A stretch of DNA of 64,000 nucleotides from NCBI RefSeq assembly GCF_040802235.1, contig NC_133168.1, forward strand, positions 30,895,759 to 30,959,758. Reading direction: 5' to 3'. A program made the position numbers and the translations under genes. Under the pieces are notes generated by a model, which saw only the letters and a list, made by a program, of their open reading frames with translations, had not been told where the DNA came from and searched no databases. Origin of the DNA: Manis javanica (taxonomy: Eukaryota > Chordata > Mammalia > Pholidota > Manidae). Positions 20,162 through 31,612 of this stretch are shown in pieces (within the stretch, counting starts at the first letter, position 1; the number at the start of each line of letters is the position of its first letter).

Positions 20162-22693
20162 GTGTCAGCTGGGAGAACAAAATCCCTTCCTGCTTGCTTG
20201 TTGTCTTCCCTTCCTGTGAGAATGGTGACACTTAGCAGCTTGTGCTGGGCAACTGCATGCTGACGGTGCCTCTGAGTCTGGCCTTGCCGGCTGCAGAAGA
20301 GGTCCGGTGTGGCTGCTGTGGGCATGGCTGGCCTCTGTCTGCTGCTCTGCTGTGGCAGGGCCACACGGGAGGGCAGATGGGCGGTAGGCTGTTTATCGCC
20401 CTTAGGAGCCTCGGAGCTGTGCTGTTGCCCAGAGGGCTAGGTGCCAGGTGTTGCCCAGAATTCCCAGATGCTGGGCTGTATGTGCTGGGACACTTCTGTC
20501 CAGCTGTGAGGCTCCTGTCCATTTAAGACTTTCAAAAAGCACTTGCTTTTCTTTTGTCCCAGTGGCACCAGCTGTGGGAACCCGCTTGCAGGTTTTACTG
20601 TTCTGTTTCCCTAGTATCCAGCACGTCATGCAATGTGTGTCTGTGCTCCTGGCGCGGATGACTAGGGCTGGGTGTTCAGCAGTCCTGGGCTCCCACTCTC
20701 TCCCCACTCCGACTCCTCTCCTCCCACTGGGGAGCTGGGGTGGGGAGTGCGCTCGGGTCCTGCCGGGCTGCGGCTTGTATCTTACCCCCTTCATGACGCG
20801 CTGGATTCTTGAAGGTGTAGATGTAGCCTGGCTGTTGTACTGTATCCTTAGTCTCTCTTTTAGGAATAGTTGTATTTGTTGTATTTTCCAAAATATATAT
20901 GGTTTGGGGACGAGATTTCTGCTGCCCTACTCACACAGCCATCTTGGCTCCTCTTTGAGGTAGGTTTTTGATTACCAGGTCAATTTCCTTGCTGGTATAT
21001 GGTCTATTCAGATTTCTGTTTCTTCCTCGGTCAGGCTTGGAAGGTTGTATTTTTCTTGAAAGTTCTCCATTTCTTCTAGGGTATCCATTCTGTTACCATA
21101 TATTTTTTCATAGTATTCTCTCATATTCCTTTGTATTTCTGTGGTATCCATAGTGATTTTTCCTTTCTCATTTCTGATTCTGTTTAAGTGTGCAGACTCT
21201 GTTTTTTCCTTGATAAGTCTGGCTAGGCATTTGTCTATTTTGTTTATTTTCCCAAAGAACTAGCTCCTGCTTTCATTGATTCTTTCTATTGTTTTATTCT
21301 TCTCAATTTTATTTATTTGTGCTTTAATCTTTAATATGTCCCTCCTTCTACTGACTTTAGGCTTCATTTGGTCTTCCTTGTCTATGATCGTTAATTGTGA
21401 GTTTAGACTGTTCATTTGGGATTTTTCTTTCCTGAGGTAGACCTGTATTGCCATATATTGCCTCTTAGCATGGCCTTTGCTTTGTCCCACAGATTTTGCG
21501 GTGTTGAATTATTGTTGTTATTTGTCTTCATATATTGTTTGGTCTGTGTCTTTAATTGGTCATTGATCCATTGATTATTTAGATGCATGTTATTAAGCCT
21601 TCATGTGTTTGTGGGCTTTTTCATTTTCTTTGTGTAATTTGTTTCTAGTTTCATACATGATTGTGATCTGAGAAGCTGGTTGGTGCAATTTCAATCTTTT
21701 TGAATTTACTGAGGCTCTTTTTGTGGCCTAGTACATGATCTATGCTTGAAACTCTTCCATGTGCACTTGAGAGGAATGTGTATCCTGTTGCTTTTGAATG
21801 GAGTGTTCAGTAGATGTCCATTAGGTCCATCTGTTCTAATACATTGTTTAGTGTCTCTGTCTCTTTACTTATTTTTTGTCTGGTTGATCTGTCCTTTGGA
21901 GTGATTGGTGTGTTGAAGTCTCCTAAAATGAATGCATTGCATTCTATTTCCCCCTTTTATTCTGTTAGTATTTGTTTCACATATGTAGGTGATCCTGTGT
22001 TGGGTGCGTAGATATTTATAATAGTTGTACCCTCTTGTTGGACTGACCCATTTATCATTATGTAATATCCTTTGTCTCTTATGACTTTCTTGGCTTTGAA
22101 GTCTATTTTGTCTGAGACAAGTACAGAAGCTCTTGATTTTTTCTCCCTATTAGTTGCATGAAATATCTTTTTCCATCCCTTTACTTTCACTCTGTGTACA
22201 TTTTTGGGTTTGAAGTGAGTCACTTGTAGGCAGTATATAGATGGGTCTTGTTTTTTTATCCATTCTGTGACTCTGTCTTTTGATTGGTGCATTCAGACCA
22301 CTTACACTTAGGGTTATTATTGACAGGTGTGTTCTTATTGCCATTGCAAGCTTTACACTCATGGTTACCAAAGGTTCAAGGGTAATTCCCTATCTAACAG
22401 TCTAATTTGACTCACTTTGTATGCTATTACAAACACAACCTGAAGTTTTTTTTCTCCCAATTTTTCTTCCTCCTCCATTCTTTATATGTTAGGTATCATA
22501 TTCTCTACTCTTTGTCTATCCCTTGTGTGACATCTATTTAGCCTTAGAAATACTTCCATCTATAGCACTCCCTCCAAAATGCACTGTAGAGGTGGTTTAA
22601 GGAGGTAAATTCTCTCAGCTTTTGCTTATCTGAAAATTGTTTAATTCCTCCTTCAAATTTAAATGATAACATTGCCGGATAGAGTGTTCTTGG

Positions 22694-23390
22694 TTAGAGG
22701 TTCTTCTGCTTCATTGCATTAAATATATCATGCCACTCCCTTCTGTCCTGTAAGGCTTCTGTTGAGAAATATGATAATAGCCTGATGTGTTTTCCTTTGT
22801 ATGTGATCTTTTTTCTCTGTCTAGCTGCTTTTAAAAGTCTGTCTTTATACTTGATCATTACCATTTTAATTATTATATGTCTTGATGTTGTTTTCCTTGG
22901 GTCCCTTGTATTGAGAGATCTGTGCCCCTCCATGACTTGAGAGACTATCTCCTTCCCCAGATTGGGGAAGTTTTCAGCAGTTGCCTCCTCAATGACACTT
23001 TCAACCCCTTTTTCTCTCTCTTCTTCTTCTGGTACCCCTATAATGCGAATATTGTTCTGTTTTACTTGGTCATACATTTCTCTCAATATTCTTTCATTCT
23101 TAGATATTCTTTTTTCTCTGTGTGCCTCAGCTTCGTTTTATTTCTCTTCTCTAATTTCTATTCCATTTACTGTTTCTTCTACTGCTTCTAGTCTGCTTTT
23201 ACATCCCTCCATTGTATGTTTCATTATAGATATGGAATTTCTTAATGATTGAATCTCCATCTTAAATTCGTTCTGGAGTTCTTGAATATTTTTCTGTACC
23301 TCCATGGGCATGTTTATGATTTTTATTTTGAACTCTCCTTGAAGAAGATTAGTGAGTTCAATTTCATTTGGCCCTTTTTCTGGGGTTTGT
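22694..23390 (-). pseudogene. L1-B ORF1 remnant (RNA-binding chaperone)
   Basis: ORF1p is the trimeric RNA-binding protein of L1. The open part 22694-23086 (130 codons) holds the RRM and C-terminal domain, recognisable from NIRIIGVPEEEE and the later KGKHIRL and REWHDIFNAMK segments. The N-terminal coiled-coil part lies upstream to about 23390 and is out of frame. It is the best preserved ORF1 of the three L1 copies here. Confidence 0.8.
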
Positions 23391-24364
23391 GAGATTTTTG
23401 TCTAAACCAGGTTCCTTTGACATTTCATATTTCTATGTGGCACCTTCTAGTGCCCAGAATCTCTAGTCTCTGAAGCTGCTCAGCCCCTAGAGTGAGGTTG
23501 GGTGTCATAGGGGAGTGGTGCTCATGCCTGTGGGCAGGAAAAAGCTATTTCCTGATTCCTGGCTGCAGTGTCTGTCTCAAGTATCAGAGCCAGTGGGCAG
23601 AGCACACAAGTGTAAGCCCCTGTGCTTTGCATTTGTAGCTATTGTAGGCATGGCCTCCATCTGGCTGGCTTGATGCCAGGGTGGTGACTGCTGTTTTGTG
23701 AGCCAGTGCTGGCAGGCCAGGAGGAAGTCTCAGCAGGTTGTATGTCACAGTGTGGGGCCTTAGAGCTGAGTAGCTAACCAGGGGTATGGAGTGTTTGAGC
23801 TCCTCAAAGTTCCCAATCTGTGGGCAGAGTGCACCCAGACAACCTTGTCCACCTATCCCTTCTATTGTGCAGCAAACTTAGTGTGAACTCTACCCCTGCA
23901 GCAGCCCTCTAGCTGCTAGGAAGCTTCTCAGACTGCCCACCTTTCCTTTGTTCCAGAGTGGCTTGATATGGATCTTTTTCCTCCACAAATGGCTGGAATC
24001 TCAGTCTCTCAAGCACTATGCCTATCCCAGCTCCCCAACCCCACAAACCTCTAGAGGACCACACAATGTAGGTTTGTGTTCCAAAGCAGACTTCCAGGGC
24101 TGGTGTTCAGCCCTCCCCACTCTGTTTCTCTTCCTCCCACCAGTTAACTTGGGTGGAAGAAGGGTTTGTGTCTATGCTTTGGTATGTTACCCTGTTTCAT
24201 GAGGTATGCTCCGTTCATGAGGTCTGTATGCAGTCTGGTGCAGCCTTCTTTCCTGTTCCTGTTTTAGGGTTAGTTGTATTAACTATGTTTTCATATTACA
24301 TGTGGTTTTGGAGGAGTTCTCTGTCTCACTTCCCACACCACCATTTTGAATTTGCCTTATAAAG

Positions 24365-25117
24365 TTTCTGCTTAGAAATCTGCTGTAGTTTGATGGTGTT
24401 TCCCTTTTAAGTAATGTTTTTTCTTTGTCTGGCTGCTTTCAAAACTTTCTCCTTATCCTTAATCTTTGATATTTTAATTATTATATGTATTGGTGTTGTC
24501 TTTCTACAGTTCCTTTTGTTAGGGGCTCTCTGTGCTTCCATGACTTGTCTATTTCTTTCCCAAGATTGGGGAAGTTTTCAGGAACTTTTCCTCAAAGTGA
24601 CATTCTCTCCCTTTGTCTCTCTCCTCTCCTTCTTGTAACTCTACATGCAAATATTGTTTCATTTGGGGTTGTCACATAGCTATCAGCATTCTTTCATTCC
24701 CAGAGACTCCTTTTTTCTCTCTGCTCCTCAGCTTTATTGTTTTTCTGTTCAATAATTTCAATCTCATTGAATGTCTCCTCTATTATTTATTACCCCCATA
24801 GTTTATTTCACTTTAGATACTATATTCTTCATTTCTAGTGGCTCTTTTCAACACTTTTATTTGTTGAAGTCCTCCCTGAGATCATCAATACTTTTCCACA
24901 AATGTGTGAGCATATTTATGACTGTTTCTTTGAAATCCTTATCAAGAAGATTGGTAATCTCTGTTTCATTTAGCCTTTTTCTGGTGTCTTGTTTTGTAGT
25001 GTTTTTTTTGGAACATATTCCTCTGCTTCCTCCTTTTGTCAGGGTTTCCTTTGTTTTAGATGGATTTGCCCTGCTTCCTGGTCTTCCTTTATGAAGAAGG
25101 CTTTCTGTGTCGCCCAA
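24365..25117 (-). pseudogene. L1-A ORF1, N-terminal part
   Basis: The 86-codon frame at 24857-25117 ends in the ORF1p N-terminal pattern (LNETEITNLLDKDFKETVI). The remainder down to 24365 is frame-shifted RRM-region sequence. The C-terminal part lies beyond L1-B, at about 12060-12706. Confidence 0.75.
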
Positions 25118-26262
25118 AAGCTCAAGACTGTTTTACTCTCCAGTGCCTGGTTCTTCTCTGTAGTGGAGCCCAGTTGCTATTTGTGGGCTATGGATAGGGC
25201 CACCTTTCTGTCTGCTGGCAGTGATTTATCTCATTCTCCCACTAACAGCATTTTGCCTCAGCTGGCCCTTTGTGAACAGAGCAGTAGTGCTTCTGCTGGG
25301 GTCATTGTGGGTATGGCCACCTTCTCCCTGTCCTGCAGTGATGGTGGTCCTACTGGGGTAAGGCATGGGTGGGGTGGTCACACAGTGATAATTCATGCTC
25401 TGAGTTGGAGTCACAGTGCTGTTGCACATGGGTGCACAGTCATAGTCATGTGGCATTGTCAGGGTGCGTGGTACTAGGCTGAACTGCCTGTAAGAAGGAA
25501 GGAGTGCTTGGAGCTGACTTCCATAGGCACCTCCCCAGTTGGACTGAGAGAGGGCTGGGAAGCCTGGAAAGCTTCCTTCCACCTACCAGGCAACAAAGTC
25601 TGACACTGTTTGGCCAAGTGGGTGGTTAAGCAGGGAAGTGCCTCAGGGATGAGCCACCAGCAAAGGTGATGGAGCTTTTGGGGCTCCAGAGAGTGTCTGA
25701 GCTGTTAAGTGAGGGAGGGCTGGGGAAGGGTCATTCACCTGCCCTTTCTCCTGTGGAGGGAGCTCCATCCAAACCTCACCCATTTGGCAAATCTGCTCAC
25801 CCTCTGCTACTGACAAATATTTCAAACTGTCACCTCTGTGTTGGTTCTTAGTGGTACTGACAGGAGTGTGCCTGTCTTTCACAAATGTCAGGTGTCTGAA
25901 CCTCCCCAAATGCCCCTATTCTCCCTAGTCTCCAGACCTGCTAATTACCAAATCCCAGTGCATTGTGGACTTGTGTTCCCAGAGCAGATCTAGGGCCAAG
26001 TATGCAGAGTTCTGAGTGCTTATCACCTCCCACCTATGGGCTGGAATGATGGAAGAGCTTCGGTCCTGATCAGTTGCAGCTCTGCCACTTTAACCTTCTC
26101 TGTGTGCTCTTCTCTTCTTCCCCAGTTAGATGGTCTGTTTTGCAGTGCTCAGGTCATTTTCAGGTTTAGTTGTATTTACTGTAGTTGTTTCCTTCGTGTG
26201 TGTGTGGGAGGAGATTTCCACCTTGCTTTCCTTCTCTGCCATCTTTCACCCCCCTTCCCCTA
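25118..26262 (-). promoter_or_regulatory. L1-A 5' UTR
   Basis: GC-richer sequence upstream of ORF1 extending to the target duplication at 26263. L1 5' UTRs hold the internal promoter. The several chance open frames here (for example 24989-25477 and 25226-25582) are not genes. Confidence 0.65.
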
Positions 26263-26273
26263 GGACATTATTT

Positions 26274-26535
26274 CTTAAAGAAACATCATCAACAGCCAGC
26301 ACTGTATAGAAAAATTCCACTTGGGGCCCTTCAGTTGGTGACTTTTCACATTTAAAAAATGAAAGCAACATGTCTACAATTTGAGGAACAAGTGTAGAAT
26401 AAAGAAAAATAAAAATATATTAGTAATAGTTACTTTCAAGAAAGCTTCCTTCCACATTTTTTTGATCAGTGAAATGATTCATATATTGGATTAAGAAAAT
26501 ATTAAGTCACGCATAATAGTTACAATAACTTCAAT
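26274..26535. other. No feature recognised
   Basis: AT-rich spacer after the L1-A target duplication. Confidence 0.3.
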
Positions 26536-26539
26536 TTTA

Positions 26540-26720
26540 GAGCACACAATAGGTGCTCAGTGCCTTGCTAGGAGCTTGTTTTATCTACGTCATCTAGTCT
26601 TCCCAAATTCCCATGAGGTAAGCACCATGTTCCATTTCACATATAGGGAAACTAAGGTTATGAACAGTTTACCCATTGTCCTAGATGCAGTAAAGTGATG
26701 GGGCCAGGCCTTGTTAATCA
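26540..26720 (-). mobile_element. MIR SINE relic
   Basis: Antisense MIR landmarks: 'aataggtgctcagtgc', 'cccatgaggtaagcacca', 'tttcacatatagggaaact' and 'aggttatgaacagtttaccc'. Confidence 0.65.
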
Positions 26721-27835
26721 TTATGCTATACTGCCTCCTGCAAATGGAGAGTTTTACAGATGGGCTATAAAGATAGTTCCAATATTCCTCTTTTACTTCT
26801 TTCAGGGAAGTGCCCCTTCCTAAAGGTCTCTCCGCCCCCAAAGGGAAAGGAAATCTTATTAGCATATTCATGATTAAGATAAATAATGAAAACTGCAGAG
26901 GTTTGGGATGGTTTGCAAAGAAAACTTAAAAAAGAGAATATTCTCTACCTGGTTGTTTGCCTTCATATGTTCCTGCTTTCTTCCAGTGGGCTGGCTCTTC
27001 ATGAGTTGTCCTGACAGGGCCAAGCCATTAGGGAAAATACCTCATTGTCTTTTAAGAGGACAGACAGGGAACATCTTTTGCTTTATTTCTCTTTTTCTCC
27101 TTTTTCCCTCCTCAGCTCCATGTTTTTGGAGTAAATAACAGCTAACCACTCAGGCAGTGAGAAATTTGAGGCCTTCTGGAGCCCTGCGAAAGCTGGCTTT
27201 AAACACACACCACATGCAGCTGCTTGGGGCCCTGCTACTTGGCGGCCTCACTGCTCCTGTCTGTTTCTGCAGGATCTATGCAGTTACAGGGCTGGCCTCT
27301 GGGCCTGCACGTAGAGAGCGCTTCAGTAATAACAACACTGAGTTGCTCTCTTTACTTCAAACATGCTGTGAGCCTCTCAGCCTTGAGTTATAGGGTATCC
27401 AAGAGCCTCTTGGTGGAGTTAGGACTATGCCGTGATTGATTTGTAGAAGGATTCTTACATTTGTTGGGCTTTGAAACAAGGGCATAGAGTGTGCGTTTCC
27501 AAGTCATAGCAGCCTGCTTTGTCGTGCTGTGACGGTGGAGGACAGTGCAGCAATATGAAGAGGCTAATGATGTTTCAGCTTCAGGCATCTCAAATGCCTG
27601 GGATTCTGACAGGGGCTCTGCTGTCTTTATATCTCATTAAGTCTGTGTTCTCTTCCTAAAAATGGCCTTCCAGACTATATAACCTTTAGGCTACTTAGAA
27701 ACTGGACCTGCCTCTGCTTGAGTGTCATTTGAGCAGTAGCTCAGTACATTATGTTTAACTAAGAATTTCAACCTTGAATGTTAAATATGAGAAAGCTAAT
27801 GCAAGTAATATGAACAACCAACATCTGTTGTGTCT
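26721..27835. other. No feature recognised
   Basis: About 1.1 kb of single-copy-looking DNA. The short open frames (for example 26908-27138 and 27157-27393) have no recognised similarity and look like chance. Confidence 0.3.
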
Positions 27836-27839
27836 TCAC

Positions 27840-28040
27840 GTCTTAGTCATTCTTTTAATCATTTTCTTATATTAACTCCTTTAGTCCTCACCATAGCCCT
27901 AGCAGTAAGGTCTATTACTAGCCCATTTTTAGGATGGGGATACTGAGGTTTTATAACTTGAACTGGTTTCTAGCTAGTAAGTGGCCAAGGTTGTATTTTA
28001 GCCAAGGCAGTCCAAATCCTGTGCTATAGCCACTGTAGTG
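27840..28040 (-). mobile_element. MIR SINE relic
   Basis: Antisense MIR pattern: 'agtcctcaccatagccct', 'aaggtctattactagcccat', 'gatggggatactgaggtt', 'gctagtaagtggccaagg' and 'cagtccaaatcctgtgct'. Confidence 0.7.
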
Positions 28041-28879
28041 TGCTGGTGTGAGCTACAAGTTTCTATTTTGCTTCTGGTTCTTTTGATGCCTTTGTTCTTT
28101 GTCTTCAGTAAGTTAATGAATTTCTTTTTGCCTTATTCTCCTCACCAGAAGTTTTTATTTCTCTGCTTTTCAGAGATGAGAGTGAATTCCAGGTTATATT
28201 ACAAAAAGGAAGAATTAACTTTTGTGACTTACATTATTATTTTTTTAAAGGGCTATTCAATAAATAAACAGCCCATATTTCAGTTTAGTATTGTTTATGT
28301 TTTCAATACATTCTTCTATAAATGTAGCATAACCATACAAGTTGAGGTTGTTTATTTATAGTAGTCTAAGACATTTATTCCCATGAGAAGTGAAATATAG
28401 ATTTTTCTTTTGAAATTTGATGTTTCTCACAGTATTAGAATGGCTACCTGGAGTTCCATCCATACTCAGGGTCATTACCTCAGGAAACACATTGTATTAT
28501 TGTTCTTGAACAGCTGGAACACTGTAGATTGATGAGTTAAAAAACATATAATGGGTAAAAAAACACAAAGTTGTGTTATTATGGTTTTCTTCAAGTAATA
28601 CCAGAACTTTTAACTGTTGTATAAATATGTGTAACATCTTTCCAAAATGCCATTTTAAATAATTGACCTTCTTTATCATTTACTCTTGTATTCTCTGTAT
28701 GTAAAATGTGAAGGCTTGTACTATTTCCTTTCCTCACCTAACCCACACTGAGAATATTTGCTTTCTTCACATTTTGCAATTCCTTGCTAAGACTTTGGGT
28801 TGTAAGGGTAACATAAGGATAGAAAACTCAATTGTCCCTGTAAGACTTCTGTGAGCCTTCTTGCCTCCAGACCCTTGGC
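28041..28879. other. No feature recognised
   Basis: AT-rich single-copy-looking DNA. The 107-codon frame at 28038-28361 is hydrophobic and T-rich, as expected by chance. Confidence 0.3.
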
Positions 28880-29815
28880 CTGTTAGTCTTCCCAGTCCTA
28901 ATAAGGACAGAAAGAAAGGAAACAATACCTCTCATCTATTATAACTTCTCCTCAAGATACCGCACTCTGTTTCTGCTTATTTTCACTTTCACATTCTTGG
29001 AAGGACAGTTGACATACATCAAGGATTTCACCTCTTCCAGTCCTTGTAAACCTCCTCATCTGTTGTGGCTATGGCACTGATGCAGCTGGCCACTCCCTTC
29101 TCTGAAGTTTCCACATGCTTCACTTCCTAGGCAGGGTTACACTTGGTTCTCTGTTTCCTTTGTTGTTTCCTGTCCAAATGTTTAATACTGTCTAAATTTC
29201 CAACTGTACTTATTATTCTTTTCTTCAGCTTTACAAACCATCCTGAGTGATTTCATCTAATCTCTTGATGTGAACTCTAGTATTTTCTCTACAAGTTTAC
29301 CTCCTGCTTGATCCTCTTACTGGAGCAGTGGACAAAAATTTCCAACTAGTTCTTGAACTGCCCCAGCTGGAACACCTGAAGCACCTCAGACTCAAAACAC
29401 ATAAAAATAAAGCTTTTACCTTATGTGAAACTCATCCTTTGTGTTCTATATGGACATTGTTAAGTGATAACTATTGACAGATCCATTCATCTTAAAATGT
29501 CAGAGTTCTTCAACACCTCCCTTTCCCTCATTCACCAAAATCCTGGCAATGCCATCTTTGAAACACCTCTGAAATCCTTAGGTTGTCCTTCATTCCCAAT
29601 GTTGTTATTTTAAATATGTCAGTCTTCTCTCAAACTAAATAATTCTGTCTGTTTAACTAGTGTTTCTGATTTCACTATCTCCCTCCTTTCCATCTCTGCT
29701 GTAACCTCTCCATGTCACCAGAATGGTCTTTATAAATATGCATCTTATCAGGAGATGCCTCTGTTCTCTGTTTACTCTGTTTAAATACCTATAGTTCTTC
29801 AAGTCATAGAGTTAG
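28880..29815 (-). mobile_element. L2 LINE relic
   Basis: Pyrimidine-rich antisense LINE-2 sequence with 'acacctccctttccctca', 'ccagaatggtctttataaat' and 'atgcctctgttctctgttta' in the expected order. Strongly diverged and uncertain at the edges. A (CA)n run follows at 29873-29890. Confidence 0.55.
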
Positions 29816-30049
29816 GAGAAAGAAGATCATACAACAGAATATAAGGAATACACCTAATATTAGTAAAAATAACACACACACACACACACAATACACCAAA
29901 ATGTAAGCATTGGTTATGTTATTATTATTGAGTTATGGTATTGGGGTGAGTTGTATTTTCTTTTTGCTTGCTCTTCTTTCCTAAGCTGAGCATATGTTAG
30001 TTGTGTAACAAAACAAAAATATGTATAACAAGATCCTCAGGTAGGATAT

Positions 30050-30355
30050 ATCATAACACCCTAAAACAGACTATATTTGTTTTAATTAATGTGGTTTTCT
30101 TCCCACAGCACTTTCTTGGCCCCTCAAGGATACTACAGTGTTACTCCGACTGCCCAGATACATATACAACATGTAACACTGTGTCACTCATAGACTCTTG
30201 TTAACAGCAATAATATTAATAATTTACATAATTTAAGAAGTCTTGGCAACTAAATGAGAAGTGATAGTGGTAAACTAACACTTATCTTGGATGACTACAT
30301 GACTGTCCCCCTCCCAAATGATACATTTGAAGAACTGACTTATGTAAACTTCAGT
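30050..30355 (+). pseudogene. COX1 3' end (NUMT)
   Basis: Contains the C-terminal coding blocks of mitochondrial COX1, such as 'ttcttcccacagcactttct', 'tactccgactgcccagatac' and 'acatttgaagaac', ending near the original stop. The left limit is fuzzy (about 30030-30070), and frameshifts are present. Confidence 0.85.
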
Positions 30356-30425
30356 TAAGAAAAGAGGAAATTGATACCCTTAAAACTGGTCTCAAGTCAA
30401 CATCATAACCATTTTCTGTTTCTCA
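30356..30425 (-). pseudogene. Mitochondrial tRNA-Ser(UCN) copy (NUMT)
   Basis: Lies between the COX1 end and tRNA-Asp as in mtDNA, on the opposite strand. The anticodon-arm region 'aactggtctcaagtcaacat' is recognisable. Confidence 0.75.
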
Positions 30426-30429
30426 AGAA

Positions 30430-30491
30430 ATGTGACATGAGTGTAAATTATATAAGTTTGTCAAGTTAGTTATACTCCTGCCCTTTATATC
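30430..30491 (+). pseudogene. Mitochondrial tRNA-Asp copy (NUMT)
   Basis: 'ataagtttgtcaagttagtt' carries the anticodon loop (GTC). It is directly before COX2, as in mtDNA. Confidence 0.75.
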
Positions 30492-31174
30492 TCCATGATA
30501 TATTCATTTCAAAGAGGCTTTGAAGATGCAGCATCCCCCATTATAGAACTTCTACATTTCCATTATCATACACTAGTAATTGTTTTCCTAATTACCTCAC
30601 TATTTCTTTACATTATTTCATTCATGTCCACAACCAAGCTAACTCACAAGCACTTCAGATGCATAAGAAGTAGAAATGATGTGAACCTTCCTACCAAGCA
30701 TCATATCAATCCTAATTGCCCTCCTGTCTCTGCAAATTCTTTATGTAAAAGATGAAATTAATAACCCTTCTTTGACTATAAAAACCATAGGCCACCAGTG
30801 ATGCTGACACTATGAGTATACTGTTTATGAAGACAAGCTTTGACTCCTTATAATTCCTACAAAAGATTTAAAAGCAGGGGAATTATGATGACTAGAAGCT
30901 GACCAACCAGTAGTCCTGTTTATAGAGAGAACAATTCCAAAATTGATCCCATAGAGGACAGCTTATGTTCATAAGCTGCTTCTTCCTTAGGTGTAAAAAC
31001 AGATGCTCTTCCAAGAAACTAAAATCAAACAACCCTCATATCTGCATGACCAGGTTTATTATGAAATGGAAAATGTTTAGAAATATGCAGATCAAACAAC
31101 AGTTTCATACCGATTGTCTCTGAATTTGTTCCACAAAAATATTTTGAAAAGTGATCTGCATCTGTATTATAGTA
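30492..31174 (+). pseudogene. COX2 copy (NUMT)
   Basis: Near full-length copy of mitochondrial cytochrome oxidase subunit II. The first 86 codons from the ATG at 30495 are open under the nuclear code and keep blocks such as [18 protein letters not shown] and LYIISFM. Codon 7 is AGA, not a sense codon in vertebrate mitochondria. Downstream the frame is lost by indels. It is not a functional gene. Confidence 0.9.
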
Positions 31175-31175
31175 T

Positions 31176-31241
31176 CATTAAGAAACTAATAGCATTAACC
31201 TTTCAAATTAAAGATTGAGAGTTTAAAAGTCTCCCTAATGA
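31176..31241 (+). pseudogene. Mitochondrial tRNA-Lys copy (NUMT)
   Basis: Runs from 'cattaagaaactaatagc' to 'ctccctaatga', with the anticodon TTT lost by mutation ('ctttcaaattaaag'). The position between COX2 and ATP8 is conserved. Confidence 0.85.
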
Positions 31242-31242
31242 C

Positions 31243-31356
31243 ATGCCACAACAGGATACATCAACATGGTTTATTACTATCATCTAATGATTATAACAAT
31301 ATTTATTATGTTTCAACTAAAAGTCTCCAAACACTCCTATCCCTTTAAAAATTAAA
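31243..31356 (+). pseudogene. ATP8 copy with internal deletion (NUMT)
   Basis: Starts ATGCCACAACAGGATACATC, matching the conserved ATP8 start. Only about 114 bases separate it from the ATP6 start, against roughly 160 expected before the ATP6 overlap, so part of ATP8 is missing. Confidence 0.8.
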
Positions 31357-31612
31357 ATGCCAAAACATTTTGCCTCTTGAGAAACAATGAATAAAACCAA
31401 TAATAAGATCACCTATTATTTTATTATATAATTACAGTTAAATTTTATTATATTCCCAAGTGTTTTTTTACCTAGTCAACTAATTAACAATCATCTAATC
31501 TCTATTCAACAATCGTTAATTCAGCTAGCATCAACACAATTATCTGTAATCACAAAGGACAACTTGAACCCTTATGTCACTCACTCTATTTTTTGTTTCA
31601 ACAAACCAAATA
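31357..31612 (+). pseudogene. ATP6 5' portion (NUMT)
   Basis: From the ATG at 31357 ('ttgcctct' follows) through 'ctaattaacaatcatctaat', 'ctctattcaacaatcg' and 'gaacccttatgtcactc' to 'tcaacaaacc'. It then stops abruptly at the block junction. About one third of ATP6 is present. Confidence 0.87.

Larger units (their letters stand above)
15357..20953 (-). mobile_element. L1-C: near full-length LINE-1 inserted in L1-B
   Basis: Starts on the left with a T-run (15357-15366) and ends at the right with the reverse of a GGAGCCAAGATGGC-type L1 5' end (about 20953). The target duplication is TGAGGTA at 15350-15356 and 20956-20962. The length is 5.6 kb, shorter than L1-B because of internal deletions: about 450 bases in ORF1 (near 19980-20000) and about 130 bases in the reverse transcriptase region (near 17620). 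The 5' UTR (20162-20953) is GC-rich with CpGs. It is the youngest layer of the nest. Confidence 0.9.
12957..22344 (-). pseudogene. L1-B ORF2 remnant, split by L1-C
   Basis: The ATG at 22344 begins the endonuclease domain, with pieces open at 21957-22292 and around 22150-22344 (motifs SIITL, DPSIYCLQ). Reverse transcriptase sequence includes the conserved [15 protein letters not shown] segment at about 14641-14916, and the C-terminus ends at 12957. The reading is broken by stops, shifts and L1-C (15357-20953), so no product is possible. Confidence 0.85.
12707..24355 (-). mobile_element. L1-B: full-length LINE-1 inserted in L1-A
   Basis: The 3' end (T-rich, from 12707) and 5' end (about 24355) are flanked by CTTGTAAAG (12698-12706) and CTTATAAAG (24356-24364), a 9-bp duplication of L1-A ORF1 with one change. 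Its own parts, 12707-15349 and 20963-24355, sum to about 6.0 kb, a full-length L1. The 5' UTR starts (minus strand) 'ttcaaaatggtggtgtgggaa' and runs to about 23400; ORF1 is about 22690-23390, ORF2 22344 down to 12957. L1-C interrupts its reverse transcriptase region. The 3' UTR type (with 'gatatcattaac' near the tail) is shared with L1-C and the fragment at 43645, not with L1-A. Confidence 0.9.
7694..26262 (-). mobile_element. L1-A: outermost full-length LINE-1, interrupted by L1-B and a solo LTR
   Basis: The antisense element has its 3' end at 7694 and its 5' end at about 26262. An exact 11-bp target duplication, GGACATTATTT, is at 7683-7693 and 26263-26273. Its own sequence is 7694-9926, 10284-12706 and 24365-26262, about 6.5 kb in total, so it was full length. 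In reverse order it holds a short 3' UTR, ORF2, ORF1 (split by L1-B) and a 5' UTR that starts with a purine-rich 'gatggcagagaagg'-type sequence. Its frames are the most decayed of the three L1 copies, in keeping with being the oldest. ORF2 is also cut by the LTR at 9927-10278. Confidence 0.9.

Noticed and set aside
20242..20963. GC-rich block with long open frames on both strands, resembling a CpG island or host exon
   Set aside because: It is the 5' UTR of L1-C: it ends at 20953 with a typical L1 start and the target duplication follows.
24989..25582. Open frames of 162 and 118 codons
   Set aside because: They lie in the L1-A 5' UTR/ORF1 start and overlap on opposite strands, with no protein similarity recognised.
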